Assembly (NCBI GenBank): GCA_958412345.1
Contig: CATYSO010000003.1
Coordinates: 62,001 to 126,000 of the forward strand
Direction: 5' to 3'
DNA: 64,000 bases
Source: an uncultured Collinsella sp.
Lineage (GTDB): Bacteria; Actinomycetota; Coriobacteriia; Coriobacteriales; Coriobacteriaceae
Position 1 is the stretch's first letter. Each line of letters opens with the position of its first letter. Positions 35,516 through 44,374 of the stretch are shown here, one piece after another. A program made the position numbers and the translations under genes. A model generated the notes under the pieces. That model was given only the letters and a program-made list of their open reading frames with translations. It was not told the DNA's origin and searched no databases.

Positions 35516-35935
35516 TTAGACAAGTTTGCCGAGACAATGGTCGATCATGTGCTGGACCATTTGCGCCTCGAAGCCCACAAAGTCCTGCTTGCGCTCGCGC
35601 ATCTTGCCGTCGACGATCACGTCATAAGCGACCTTGCACTTGATATAGCGCGTGGACTTGGTGACCTCCTCGTGCGTCAGGCAGCTCTCCTCCATCTTGC
35701 TGGCGCCCAGGCCAAACACCAGACGGGGGTTGTAGAGCACGTGGGGCTCGCCGGCATCGTCCAGGTAGACGCAAACCTTCTTGGTAACGCCAATCTGGTT
35801 AGCGGCAAGGCAGCCGGCATCGTCGAGCGACTTGATGGTATCGATCAGGTCCTGTGCGACCGACTTGTCCTCGACGGTCGCAACCTCGCAACGCTGGGAC
35901 AGGATAGCCTCGTCGTGGCAAAGCTCTTTAATCAT
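35516..35935 (-). CDS. Peptide deformylase homologue lacking the catalytic glutamate
   Basis: The protein has 139 residues; GGAGG lies 5 bases before the ATG at 35935. Motif 1 is CLAANQIG (the Gln is present). Motif 2 is EESCLT, which keeps the Cys ligand. Motif 3 is QHMIDHCLG, where the active HExxH is HMIDH, so both His ligands remain but the general-base Glu is Met. It can therefore probably bind metal but not deformylate in the usual way. It may be a regulatory or peptide-binding pseudo-enzyme, a decoy for deformylase inhibitors, or simply decayed; the frame is intact. Confidence 0.85.
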   Translation of the reverse strand: MIKELCHDEAILSQRCEVATVEDKSVAQDLIDTIKSLDDAGCLAANQIGVTKKVCVYLDDAGEPHVLYNPRLVFGLGASKMEESCLTHEEVTKSTRYIKCKVAYDVIVDGKMRERKQDFVGFEAQMVQHMIDHCLGKLV

Positions 35936-36128
35936 ACGTTCCTCCATAGGGGTCGTTGTAACCGCTTAAGTATACGGTACCCACACATTCTCATGCGAAA
36001 AATACCGTCCGTCTGCTACAAAGCGCCGAACATCAACATGCGAGGAACAACAGCGTCGTAAAGGGGCTATAGTGGGTGAGTTCGTGTCAATCGGCCTAAA
36101 CTCGGGGCCGAACAAGGAAAGGGTATGC

Positions 36129-37439
36129 ATGGACGAACTATTTCACGTCAGCGAGCGCAAGTCCACAATCGGGACCGAACTCCGCGCTGGACTGACAACA
36201 TTCCTGGCGATGGCCTACATCATCGCCGTCAACCCCGCGGTGCTCTCGGGCGCTGGCATCGATGCGGGAGCGCTCGCCTGCGCCACCTGCCTGGGCGCCG
36301 GCATCATGACCATCTGCATGGGCATCTTCGCCAACCGCCCGCTCGCCTGCGCGTCGGGCTTAGGCGTCAACGCGATGATCGCTGGAATCACCACCACCGT
36401 CTGCGGCGGTGACTGGCACGTGGCCATGAGCGTCATCTTCCTTGAGGGCGTCGTCATCTTGCTGCTCGTGCTTTGTGGCCTGCGCGAGGCCATCATGGAC
36501 GCCATCCCGGTTGTCCTGCGTCACGCCATCTCGGTGGGTCTGGGCCTGTTCATCGCCATGATTGGCCTGTGCGATGCCGGCATTATCACCGCTGGCGCCG
36601 GTACACTCGTCGGTCTGGGCGACATCACCTCCCCCACCTTCATCGTCGGCATCATCTCCATCCTGGTGACAGTCGCCCTCGCCTGCCGCAACGTCCCCGG
36701 CTCGCTGCTCATCGGCATCGTCGTCGCCGTCATCGCCGGTATCCCCCTAGGTGTGACCCATGCTCCGACCGGTATCATCGCCCCGCTCGACTTCTCGAGC
36801 ATCGGTGGCCCCATCGCCGACGCCGGCGGCGTGCCCGCCATCGTCAAGGTCCTTACCGACCCCGCGCTCCTCGTCATCTCGTTCTCGCTGCTCATGAGTG
36901 ACTTCTTCGACACCATGGGCACCGCGATGGCCGTGGCCAAGCAGGGCGAGTTCCTCACCGACGACGGCAACGTCGAGAATATCAAAGAGATCCTGATCGT
37001 CGACTCCGCCGCCGCCGCTGTGGGCGGTTTCATGGGCGTCTCCTCCATCACCACCTTCGTCGAGTCCACCTCTGGCGCTGCCGACGGTGGCCGCACGGGC
37101 CTCACCTCCGTCACCACCGGCGTGCTGTTCATTCTCGCCGCGTTCTTCTCCCCCATCGTCACCATCGTTTCCAGCGCCGCCACCTGCGGTGCTCTGGTCT
37201 ACGTTGGCTACCTCATGATGAGCGAGGCCTCCGAGATCGACTGGTCCGACGTGTCGCAGGGTTTCCCGGCGTTCATGATTGTCGCCGGCGTGCCCTTCAC
37301 CTACTCCATCTCTGCCGGCATTGGCCTGGGCTTTATCGCCTACGTGATCGTCGCGCTCTTTAAGGGCGAGGCCTCCAAGATCAAGCCGCTCATGTGGATC
37401 GCAGCCCTTGCCTTCCTCGTCTACTTCTTCGTAGCGTAA
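36129..37439 (+). CDS. Purine permease, AzgA/NCS2 family
   Basis: The protein has 436 residues; GGAAAGGG precedes the ATG at 36129. It begins with TELRAGLTTFLAMAYIIAVNP, the signature of AzgA-type guanine/hypoxanthine permeases. Further family stretches are ACASGLGVNAM, SDFFDTMGTAMAVA and SSITTFVESTSGAADGGRTGL. About twelve membrane segments are visible. It imports purine bases with protons. It is a single-gene unit ending in a strong terminator. Confidence 0.9.
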   Translation: MDELFHVSERKSTIGTELRAGLTTFLAMAYIIAVNPAVLSGAGIDAGALACATCLGAGIMTICMGIFANRPLACASGLGVNAMIAGITTTVCGGDWHVAMSVIFLEGVVILLLVLCGLREAIMDAIPVVLRHAISVGLGLFIAMIGLCDAGIITAGAGTLVGLGDITSPTFIVGIISILVTVALACRNVPGSLLIGIVVAVIAGIPLGVTHAPTGIIAPLDFSSIGGPIADAGGVPAIVKVLTDPALLVISFSLLMSDFFDTMGTAMAVAKQGEFLTDDGNVENIKEILIVDSAAAAVGGFMGVSSITTFVESTSGAADGGRTGLTSVTTGVLFILAAFFSPIVTIVSSAATCGALVYVGYLMMSEASEIDWSDVSQGFPAFMIVAGVPFTYSISAGIGLGFIAYVIVALFKGEASKIKPLMWIAALAFLVYFFVA

Positions 37440-37466
37440 CGGCATAGTCTGCCGAAGCAAAACAAC

Positions 37467-37504
37467 AAGGCGCGGAGTCGCATCGAACGGCTCCGCGCCT
37501 TTCT
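37467..37504 (+). terminator. Intrinsic terminator of the purine permease
   Basis: AAGGCGCGGAG and CTCCGCGCCTT followed by TCTTTT. Confidence 0.85.
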
Positions 37505-37576
37505 TTTAGCGTCTGCCCCCGTGCCAGCGTGCAACAATTGAGGCTGTCAATATCACAACACCGAGAGAAGCCTGCC

Positions 37577-38242
37577 TTGGAAGCGCATCATAAGCAGATA
37601 GCCGTTTATTCAGAGTGTGTGGAAGGCGCGCCCGTCATCTACCTCCCCGTGGTTATGGGCGACGGTAGTGAAGTCTACGAGCGCTGCCGAGAGCTCGACT
37701 GCCCGCCATTCACCCTTGTCGCCATTGGAGGGCTCGATTGGAATCGCGAGCTGAGCCCCTGGGAATGCGACGGAACTATACGAGATGCCGAGCCCTTTGG
37801 TGGACAGGCGTCTGTGTTTCTCGATGAACTGCTGAATCAGATAATCCCAGAGGCCGAATCATCACTTCCCTGCCCGCCCACCTGGCGCGGCATTGCCGGC
37901 TACTCGTTGGCGGGTCTTTTTGCACTGTGGGCACTTTGGCAAACAGATGTCTTTGAGCGCGCGGCGAGTGCATCGGGGTCGCTGTGGTTCCCCGGCTTTA
38001 TCGACTACGCGCGCGAGCGCACGATGACAGCTACGCCCGACGCCGTCTATCTGTCACTCGGCAAAAAGGAAACCAAGACGCCCAACCGCATGATGCGGCA
38101 CGTACTCGACGATACGCGCGCGATGGAAGAGCTGTTTATCGAACGTGACATTCCAACAACGCTGGAGCTCAACCCCGGCAATCACTTTACCCAAACTGAC
38201 CTGCGCATGGCACGCGGCATCCACTGGATACTGACGCATTAA
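37577..38242 (+). CDS. Alpha/beta-hydrolase, putative esterase
   Basis: The frame is open from 37529 (GTG, no ribosome site). I favour the TTG at 37577, giving 221 residues, because the homology-like region starts at about QIAVYSEC; the start is uncertain. The nucleophile elbow GYSLAG, an oxyanion-region VAIGGLDWNRELSPW and a late His in PGNHF fit a small serine esterase of the esterase-D-like type. The substrate is unknown. Confidence 0.7.
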   Translation: MEAHHKQIAVYSECVEGAPVIYLPVVMGDGSEVYERCRELDCPPFTLVAIGGLDWNRELSPWECDGTIRDAEPFGGQASVFLDELLNQIIPEAESSLPCPPTWRGIAGYSLAGLFALWALWQTDVFERAASASGSLWFPGFIDYARERTMTATPDAVYLSLGKKETKTPNRMMRHVLDDTRAMEELFIERDIPTTLELNPGNHFTQTDLRMARGIHWILTH

Positions 38243-38282
38243 AAATGGCATCCACGCGTACATACGCATGGACGCCATTTTT
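38241..38282. terminator. Bidirectional terminator between the esterase and uraA
   Basis: AAAAATGGC...GCCATTTTT arms with further inner TCCA/TGGA and GCGT/ACGC pairing. A/T tracts on both sides serve the two convergent genes. The left arm overlaps the esterase stop codon (38240-38242). Confidence 0.8.
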
Positions 38283-38302
38283 AATTTGGCTGAACGCAGC
38301 TA

Positions 38303-39637
38303 CTATTCAGCAGTCTCCTCAAGCTCGGAAGTATCGAACTCAAAGTCGTTACCTGGCAGGATGGCGTTGAGCACAATGCCCACCAGCGAGCCCACGGCAA
38401 GGCCGGAAAGCGAAATGGTCACGCCGCCCAGCTCCAGCACGATGGCACCGGCGGTACTGTAGGCAATGCCGAGCGAAAGCACGAGCACCAGAGCCGCCAC
38501 CAGCACGTTGCGGTTGTTCTGGAAATCAACCTGGTTCTCGATGAGGTTACGCACACCAACGGCGCTGATCATGCCGTAGAGCACGAGCGACACACCGCCG
38601 ATAACACACGCCGGCATGGCGGCAATCACCGCAGCAAACTTGGGGCAGAACGAAAGCACAATGGCGCAGCAGGCGGCAATGCGAATCACACGCGGGTCGA
38701 ACACACGCGTCAAGGCAAGCACGCCGGTGTTCTCGCCATACGTCGTATTGGCGGGGACGCCAAAGAGCGATGCCAAGATGGTCGCCAGGCCATCGCCGAG
38801 CAGGGTACGGTGCAGACCGGGATTGGCAATGTAATTGCGTTCGCAGGTAGAGCCAATGGCGGAGATATCGCCGATATGCTCGATCATAGTTGCAAAGGCC
38901 AGCGGCATGATGGTGATGATGGCCGTCGTGGCAAGACCGCTATCGAACTGCGGTCCAAAGAGCGCAAACACGGTGTTGTCCCACACGACGGGCAAGCCAA
39001 CCCAGGGGGCGGCTGCGACGCCAGAGAAGTCGACCTCGCCCAGCGCGGCCGCAACGGCATAGCTCACCACAACGCCCAGCAGAATCGGCACGATCTTGAC
39101 CATGCCGCGGCCCCAGATGTTGCAGATGATGATCACGGCCACAGCGATAACGGCGACAAGCCAGTTGGCCTGGCAGTTAGCAATGGCAGAGCTTGCCAGG
39201 ATCAAGCCGATGGAAATGACGATGGGGCCAGTCACCACCGGCGGGAAGAAACGCATGACACGCTTGGCGCCAAAGGCGCGGAACAGGGCCGCAAGCACCG
39301 GATAGAGCAGGCCGGCACAAGCTACGCCCAGGCAAGCGTAGGGCAAAAGCTCGGCCTCGCCGTTGGGCGCAATGGCGGCATAACCCGCGATAAAGGCAAA
39401 TGAGGAGCCCAGGAACGCGGGCACCTTACCGCGCGATAGAAAATGAAACAGCAGCGTGCCGATGCCGGCGAACAGAAGCGTCGCCGAAACGGAAAGGCCG
39501 GTGAGCACGGGCACGAGCACCGTGGCTCCGAACATCGCAAACATGTGTTGCAAACCCAACACAAACATGCGCGGACGGCCGAGCGACGATGCATCGTAGA
39601 TGGCATCGGTGACGGCGGGCATCGAAGACTGGGACAT
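38303..39637 (-). CDS. uraA: Uracil permease, NCS2 family
   Basis: The protein has 444 residues from the ATG at 39637, which has AAAGGA upstream; an open extension to 39811 is disregarded. RMFVLGLQHMFAMFGATVLVPVLTG shortened to LGLQHMFAMFGATV is the NCS2 uracil/xanthine signature. FFPPVVTGPIVISIG and GVPANTTYGENTGVLALTRV (the UraA-type substrate loop) support uracil. About fourteen membrane segments are visible. It imports uracil with protons. Confidence 0.88.
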   Translation of the reverse strand: MSQSSMPAVTDAIYDASSLGRPRMFVLGLQHMFAMFGATVLVPVLTGLSVSATLLFAGIGTLLFHFLSRGKVPAFLGSSFAFIAGYAAIAPNGEAELLPYACLGVACAGLLYPVLAALFRAFGAKRVMRFFPPVVTGPIVISIGLILASSAIANCQANWLVAVIAVAVIIICNIWGRGMVKIVPILLGVVVSYAVAAALGEVDFSGVAAAPWVGLPVVWDNTVFALFGPQFDSGLATTAIITIMPLAFATMIEHIGDISAIGSTCERNYIANPGLHRTLLGDGLATILASLFGVPANTTYGENTGVLALTRVFDPRVIRIAACCAIVLSFCPKFAAVIAAMPACVIGGVSLVLYGMISAVGVRNLIENQVDFQNNRNVLVAALVLVLSLGIAYSTAGAIVLELGGVTISLSGLAVGSLVGIVLNAILPGNDFEFDTSELEETAE

Positions 39638-39759
39638 GGAAGTCCTTTCGAATGGAAGGGCGATCAGGCATATCGGATAACCTGCCCGAACGATACGATC
39701 CGAACCATTGTACGCGATATGCAGTACCTCGCACGCGCCGCCACCTGCAAACGCTAGCG

Positions 39760-40893
39760 CTATTTCCAAACGCGCTCGGCAATACGCCTGACCAGCGCAA
39801 TCTTTGCCCACTGCTCGTCCTCGGTCAGCTTATTGCCAATCTCGCAGCTGGCAAAGCCACACTGCGGAGACAGATACAGGTTCTCGAGCGGCACGTACTT
39901 TGCCGCCTCGCGGATGCGCTCGACGATAACATCCTCGTTCTCGAGCTCTGCCGCCTTGGTGGTCACCAAGCCAAGCACGACCTTCTTGCCGGGAGCAACG
40001 TACTTGAGCGGCTCAAAACCACCGGCGCGGGGCGTGTCGAACTCCAGATAGAACGCGTCAACGTCCTCATGCGCAAACAGGTACGGCGCGATGGGGTCGT
40101 AGCCGCCCTCAAAAGCGTAGGTGGAGTGGTAGTTGCCGCGGCATACGTGCGTGTTGATGACCAGATCGTCGGGCTTGTCCGCGATGGCGGCGTTGTTGAG
40201 CGCCACGCCCAGCTCGCTCACCTTTTGCAGGTCGACCGGGCTCATGCCGGTTTTGGCGACAAAATCGGTATCGCAGTAGATACCCCAGGTGCAGTCATCG
40301 AACTGGATGTTGCGGCAACCCGCGGCATACAGGTCGGCAATCACGGTGCGATAGGCAGCCGCGATGGCATCGGCGAGTTCCTCGTCGGTCTTATAGACAG
40401 CGCGCAGGCTCTCCTGCTGACCATCGCAGCGATCGAGCGTGACCTCAGAGAACGTCTGGATCGGCGCCGGAATGGTCTGGCGTGCGACCTGGCCCTCGCC
40501 CTCGAGGGCTTTGACAAACTTAAAGTGTGCAACGAACGGATGGTTCTCGCCGCTAATGGGACCAGTCACCACGGCAGTGTCGGCGGTAGTCTCCTCATCG
40601 TGGAACATGTAGCCCGTGCGCGAGGCGCGGTGCTCAATACCGTTGAGTCCCCACATAAAATCGAGATGCCAGTAGCTGCGGCGAAACTCGCCATCGGTGA
40701 TCACTTGCAAGCCAGCGGCCTTTTGCTTAGCCACCAAATCGCGAATGGCCTCGTCCTCGACGGCCTTAAGGCCGGCGGCGTCAAGTTTGCCCGCGGCATA
40801 GGCGGCACGCGCATCCTTAACAGCTTGCGGACGAAGAAAGCTGCCGACGATATCGGCGCGAAACGGCGCGTTCGGTTGAATCGAAGTGCTCAT
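39760..40893 (-). CDS. MetE-like cobalamin-independent methyltransferase (YxjG/YxjH type)
   Basis: The protein has 377 residues; AAAGGGAG precedes the ATG at 40893. It corresponds to the C-terminal catalytic half of MetE: RADIVGSFLRP at the start, ITDGEFRRSYWHLDF, and the zinc ligands in NTHVCRGNYHST and LSPQCGFASC. Single-domain members of this group transfer methyl groups to a thiol such as homocysteine from donors other than the usual polyglutamate folate. It is preceded by a LysR regulator gene and a strong dyad, suggesting sulfur or methionine control. Confidence 0.85.
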   Translation of the reverse strand: MSTSIQPNAPFRADIVGSFLRPQAVKDARAAYAAGKLDAAGLKAVEDEAIRDLVAKQKAAGLQVITDGEFRRSYWHLDFMWGLNGIEHRASRTGYMFHDEETTADTAVVTGPISGENHPFVAHFKFVKALEGEGQVARQTIPAPIQTFSEVTLDRCDGQQESLRAVYKTDEELADAIAAAYRTVIADLYAAGCRNIQFDDCTWGIYCDTDFVAKTGMSPVDLQKVSELGVALNNAAIADKPDDLVINTHVCRGNYHSTYAFEGGYDPIAPYLFAHEDVDAFYLEFDTPRAGGFEPLKYVAPGKKVVLGLVTTKAAELENEDVIVERIREAAKYVPLENLYLSPQCGFASCEIGNKLTEDEQWAKIALVRRIAERVWK

Positions 40894-40979
40894 AGATATC
40901 TCCCTTTGCATTGGTTGCTTTACTGGGACAGAGTATGAGCGCTCATATGGCCATCGTAAAATATACGTTTATAACAGTT

Positions 40980-41002
40980 TGATATAGATGATTCCTATAT
41001 CA
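40980..41002. promoter_or_regulatory. LysR-type operator upstream of the MetE-like gene
   Basis: TGATATAG-N7-CTATATCA is a perfect 8-bp dyad located 87 bp before the MetE-like ATG. A second perfect palindrome, ATGAGCGCTCAT (40935-40946), lies between it and the gene. The region is AT-rich. Confidence 0.6.
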
Positions 41003-41048
41003 GGCTGGACTGCCATAAAGAAATTTGACCCGCGCGGAGCACAGCAGC

Positions 41049-41945
41049 CTAGATGTGCTGACGAATCGCCTCGATATAGGCCCGGCCGTAGCGGGTGAGC
41101 GTCGTGTTCTTGCGCGTGATAATACCGATCTCCATATACTCGTCCACATCGAGCGGAATCGAGATAATGCCAGGGCCGTTGAGCTCGTGACTGATCACGC
41201 CCGAGCACACGGTGTAGCCGTTGAGTCCCATGGCCAAATTGAACAACGTCGCACGGTCGCGCACGCGGATGTTCTTGCGGCGCTCAAACGTCGAGGTCAG
41301 CTCCTCGGAATAATAGAACGAGTTATAGCTTCCCTGCTCATAGGACAGGAACGGGTAATCTTCCAGATCCTCGAGCGTCACACTCGAGCGACCCGCCAGC
41401 GGATGGTCGGAGCACACAAAGACATGCGGCGTAGCGCAGAAGAGTCCTTCGAATACGAGCTCGTTGGCCGCCAGCATGCGCTCGATGACCTCGCGATTGT
41501 GCTCCGACAGATACAGGATGCCGAGCTCGCTTTTCATATGCGCGACGTCCTCGATAATCTCGTGGGTCTGCTCCTCGCGCAGGGTAAAGTCGTAGCGCGC
41601 GGCATCGAACTCGCGGATCACATCGACAAACGCATTAACGGCAAAGGAATAATGCTGGCAGCTCACACTAAAGTGCGGCACCTGCTCGGACGTGCCTTTG
41701 TACTTGCCCTCGAGCAGGTCGGCCTGGTCGAGCACCTGGCGCGCGTAGCCCAAGAAGGTCTCGCCTTCCTCGGACACAATGACGCCCTTGTTGGTGCGCT
41801 CAAAGATGTGTACACCCATCTCGTTTTCGAGATCGCGAATTGACGCGGTAATCGAAGGCTGCGACACAAAGAGCCGGCGCGAGGCCTCGGTGATGCTGCC
41901 GCATTCGGCAACTTTGACGACATATCTGAGCTGCTGGAGCTTCAT
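41049..41945 (-). CDS. LysR-family transcriptional regulator
   Basis: The protein has 298 residues from the ATG at 41945, behind GGGAG. The N-terminal winged helix MKLQQLRYVVKVAECGSITE and RRLFVSQPSITASI is followed by an effector domain with YPFLSYEQGSYNSFYYSEE, as in CysB/CysL-like regulators. Its start is 10 bases after the HAD phosphatase stop, and the MetE-like gene follows downstream. It is the likely regulator of that gene through the dyad at 40980. Confidence 0.87.
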   Translation of the reverse strand: MKLQQLRYVVKVAECGSITEASRRLFVSQPSITASIRDLENEMGVHIFERTNKGVIVSEEGETFLGYARQVLDQADLLEGKYKGTSEQVPHFSVSCQHYSFAVNAFVDVIREFDAARYDFTLREEQTHEIIEDVAHMKSELGILYLSEHNREVIERMLAANELVFEGLFCATPHVFVCSDHPLAGRSSVTLEDLEDYPFLSYEQGSYNSFYYSEELTSTFERRKNIRVRDRATLFNLAMGLNGYTVCSGVISHELNGPGIISIPLDVDEYMEIGIITRKNTTLTRYGRAYIEAIRQHI

Positions 41946-41955
41946 GGCTTTCTCC

Positions 41956-42864
41956 CTAGACGTTCGTGACGTCGAAACCCGTCGCGTCCATCTGACGCAT
42001 AAACGACGGCATCTCCCCCGTCGCGGCGCAGGCAGCAATCTGATGCAGAGCCCCGGCAACCGCATCATCTGCCGCAGCGCCGATATGCCAGCGCGCGGCA
42101 GCCGTGACGGCCTCGTTGGCATTGGCGACTGCAACGGAATTGGGAACGGCATCGATCATGGGCAAATCGTTATCGGAATCGCCGAATACGGCCACCTCGT
42201 CGGGCGTCAGGCCCAAAGCGCGCGCCAGCTCCAGCGCAGCACAGCCCTTGTCCCAGCCGGTCGGAAGAACGTCGAACAGGCGCACGCGGTTGTTGGGAAA
42301 CACGAGCGAGAGCTCCGGCACCTCGGCGGCAACACGCTCGCGCAGCTCGGCGAGCTCCTCGCGCGAACGGGCACTCCAGATATTCGCCTTGTATACCGGG
42401 GCATCGTCAACGACAGGGCGACAGGGAGCCTCTTCGCCCTTGAGCCACGCGTTGCCGCCTGACTCCATGGCGCGACGCACACGCTCGGGATCGCTTGTCA
42501 CGCAATAGGCGTCGTTGTCCCAAAAGTCATCACCCAGACGGTAGACCTTCAAATAGGTATCGTCGGTCTCTTGCTCTAGGTAGTCGGCCAGGCGCATAAG
42601 GGCATCGTTATCAGTTGCGCGCGAGGCAACCGCCTCGCCATCGACAAACATCACCTGGCCGTTGCAAAACGCACCGGTCGAGAAGCACTCGGAGCGATTG
42701 CGGAACATCCAGCTCATCGCGGACGGTTGGCGACCCGAAACCGGGCCAAAATGCAGGCCCGCCGCCTGCATGGCATGAATGCCCTCGATGGCGCAGTCGC
42801 TGGCGCCATCGCGTCCAGCAGGAATCAGCGTATCGTCCATATCGGTCAGCACAAGTTTGATCAT
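41956..42864 (-). CDS. HAD-superfamily phosphatase, Cof/type IIB
   Basis: The protein has 302 residues. It has the nucleophile motif LTDMDDTLIP, motif II PVSGRQPS, and motif IV GDSDNDLPMIDAV, with the type IIB cap between them. These enzymes dephosphorylate sugar phosphates or cofactors such as FMN; the substrate is not evident. GAGGGGA precedes the ATG. Closely spaced with the LysR gene downstream. Confidence 0.88.
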   Translation of the reverse strand: MIKLVLTDMDDTLIPAGRDGASDCAIEGIHAMQAAGLHFGPVSGRQPSAMSWMFRNRSECFSTGAFCNGQVMFVDGEAVASRATDNDALMRLADYLEQETDDTYLKVYRLGDDFWDNDAYCVTSDPERVRRAMESGGNAWLKGEEAPCRPVVDDAPVYKANIWSARSREELAELRERVAAEVPELSLVFPNNRVRLFDVLPTGWDKGCAALELARALGLTPDEVAVFGDSDNDLPMIDAVPNSVAVANANEAVTAAARWHIGAAADDAVAGALHQIAACAATGEMPSFMRQMDATGFDVTNV

Positions 42865-42904
42865 AAGGTCCCCTCGGTCATTCTTAATCCCGTCTATTGT
42901 ACCG

Positions 42905-43006
42905 ACCTGCCAAAAAGGGACAGGTTTATTTTGGCAGGTTTTATCTGGGAAAACGCAAAGCCCCAGTTGTTACCTGCCAAAATAAACCTGTCCCTTTTTG
43001 GCAGGT
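42905..43006. repeat. Dispersed GGGACAGG palindrome, copy 3 (double inverted unit)
   Basis: A 35-bp unit (42905-42939) and its exact reverse complement (42972-43006) are separated by 32 bases that include TTTATCTGGGAAAACGC. Each unit is itself a palindrome (ACCTGCCAAAA / TTTTGGCAGGT). It sits between the HAD gene and the TPP riboswitch. Confidence 0.9.
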
Positions 43007-43032
43007 GCGCTAGTATAGGGAACAACAGATTC

Positions 43033-43128
43033 GATGCGGGAGTGCCGGCGGTGCAAACCACAAGGCTGAGAGGGCATGGGGCCCAATCCTTTGAACCTGT
43101 CAGTTAATGCTGGCGTAGGGAGCATGCC
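43033..43128 (+). ncRNA. TPP riboswitch (THI element)
   Basis: Conserved blocks are in order: GGGAGTGCC, then GGCTGAGAGGG, CCTTTGAACCTGT, and AATGCTGGCGTAGGGAGCA. They match the two helical arms that bind thiamine pyrophosphate. The riboswitch leads the thiM operon and is followed at once by a terminator hairpin, so high TPP should stop transcription. Confidence 0.93.
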
Positions 43129-43137
43129 GCCTTTACA

Positions 43138-43167
43138 GGGGCGCTGTCTATGCACAGCGCCCCTTTT
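43138..43167 (+). terminator. Riboswitch expression-platform terminator
   Basis: GGGGCGCTGT-CTATGC-ACAGCGCCCC followed by TTTT, located between the TPP aptamer and thiM. Confidence 0.85.
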
Positions 43168-43189
43168 CTATGCCAAGGAGGCATGTGCA

Positions 43190-44029
43190 GTGATTGATTC
43201 GGAACAGCTTAAGCAAAACGTGGTCAAGGCCGTGGATGAGATTCGTGCCACCAATCCGATGGCCGGTTCCATCACCAACACGGTGACGATCGACTTTGTC
43301 GCCAACGCACAGCTCGCCGTGGGCGGTTCGGCCGCCATGGTCTATCTGCCAGACGAGGGCGAGGCACTCGTTGCCGGCGGCGGTGCCATCTATCTCAACA
43401 TGGGCACGCTCTTCCCCATCTACGAGCAGACGATTCCCCGCGCGGCCAAGGCGGCACACGACGCCGGCAAGCCCTGGGTGCTCGACCCGGTGGGCCTGGG
43501 CATCGGCAGCCTGCGCACCCAGCTGGTAAACGAGCTCAAGCAGTACAAGCCCGCCATCGTGCGCGGCAACGCCTCCGAGATCATCGCGCTTGCCGGCCTG
43601 TGGGGTCTTGAGGGCGAGGCAGCCGATCTGAGCCGCGTGCGCGGTGTCGATACCACCGACACGGTCGATGCCGCCCGCGATGCCGCCGTGGCGCTCGCCC
43701 GCTACACTGGCGGCGCCGTAGTGGTCTCGGGCGAAGTCGACCTGATTACCGATGGCACGATCGTGGCCAAGTCCCACGGCGGCAGCCCGCTCATGTCCAA
43801 GATCACCGGTTGCGGCTGCTCGCAGGGCGGCGTGCTGGCCGTGTACGCCTGCGCCGCTGACCCGTTTACGGCAGCCGTCTGCGGCACCGCCGTCTACAAC
43901 GTGGCCGGCACGCGTGCCGCCGCTGTCGCCGACGCCCCGGCAAGCTTTAAGGTCGCCTTTATCGACGAGCTCTACCGCGCGACCGCCCAGGATATTGCCG
44001 ATAACCGACTCGAGCTCGAGGAGGCATAA
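43190..44029 (+). CDS. thiM: Hydroxyethylthiazole kinase
   Basis: The protein has 279 residues. The GTG at 43190 is the likely start, with AAGGAGG 8 bases upstream. Motifs are NPMAGSITNTVTIDFVANA, MGTLFPIYEQTI, WVLDPVGLG, VRGNASEI and the phosphate-binding SKITGCGCSQGG. It phosphorylates thiazole alcohol for thiamine salvage. It is the first gene of the TPP-regulated operon. Confidence 0.94.
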   Translation: MIDSEQLKQNVVKAVDEIRATNPMAGSITNTVTIDFVANAQLAVGGSAAMVYLPDEGEALVAGGGAIYLNMGTLFPIYEQTIPRAAKAAHDAGKPWVLDPVGLGIGSLRTQLVNELKQYKPAIVRGNASEIIALAGLWGLEGEAADLSRVRGVDTTDTVDAARDAAVALARYTGGAVVVSGEVDLITDGTIVAKSHGGSPLMSKITGCGCSQGGVLAVYACAADPFTAAVCGTAVYNVAGTRAAAVADAPASFKVAFIDELYRATAQDIADNRLELEEA

Positions 44030-44032
44030 GCC

Positions 44033-44374
44033 ATGTCCGAGCCCGCAACCAACGCCGGCATGAACACGCTCGTCGCCGTGGCCATCGCCCCGTGCGGCAC
44101 CGGCGATGAGCTCTCCGCCGAGGTCGCCGAGGTCGTGCGCGTCATTCGCGAGAGCGGCCTTCCCAACCGCACCACCTCGATGTTCACCGAGATCGAGGGC
44201 GACTGGGACGAGGTCATGCAGGTCGTGCGCGACGCAACCTTTGCGCTGGCGAGCAAGGGCATCCGCACCGAAGTCGTGCTCAAAGCCGATATTCGACCCG
44301 GATTTACCGACACCATGACCGGCAAACTCGAGCGCATGGAAGCGCAGATCAAAAAGCAGGAGGAAGCACGATGA
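44033..44374 (+). CDS. MTH1187-family thiamine-binding protein
   Basis: The protein has 113 residues and is a compact ferredoxin-fold DUF77 protein, with LVAVAIAPCGTGDELSAEV at the start and SMFTEIEGDWDEVMQVV and GIRTEVVLKADIRPG later. This family includes thiamine-binding proteins, consistent with its place between thiM and thiE under a TPP riboswitch. Its stop overlaps the thiE start (ATGA). Whether it binds thiazole, pyrimidine or thiamine is unknown. Confidence 0.85.
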   Translation: MSEPATNAGMNTLVAVAIAPCGTGDELSAEVAEVVRVIRESGLPNRTTSMFTEIEGDWDEVMQVVRDATFALASKGIRTEVVLKADIRPGFTDTMTGKLERMEAQIKKQEEAR

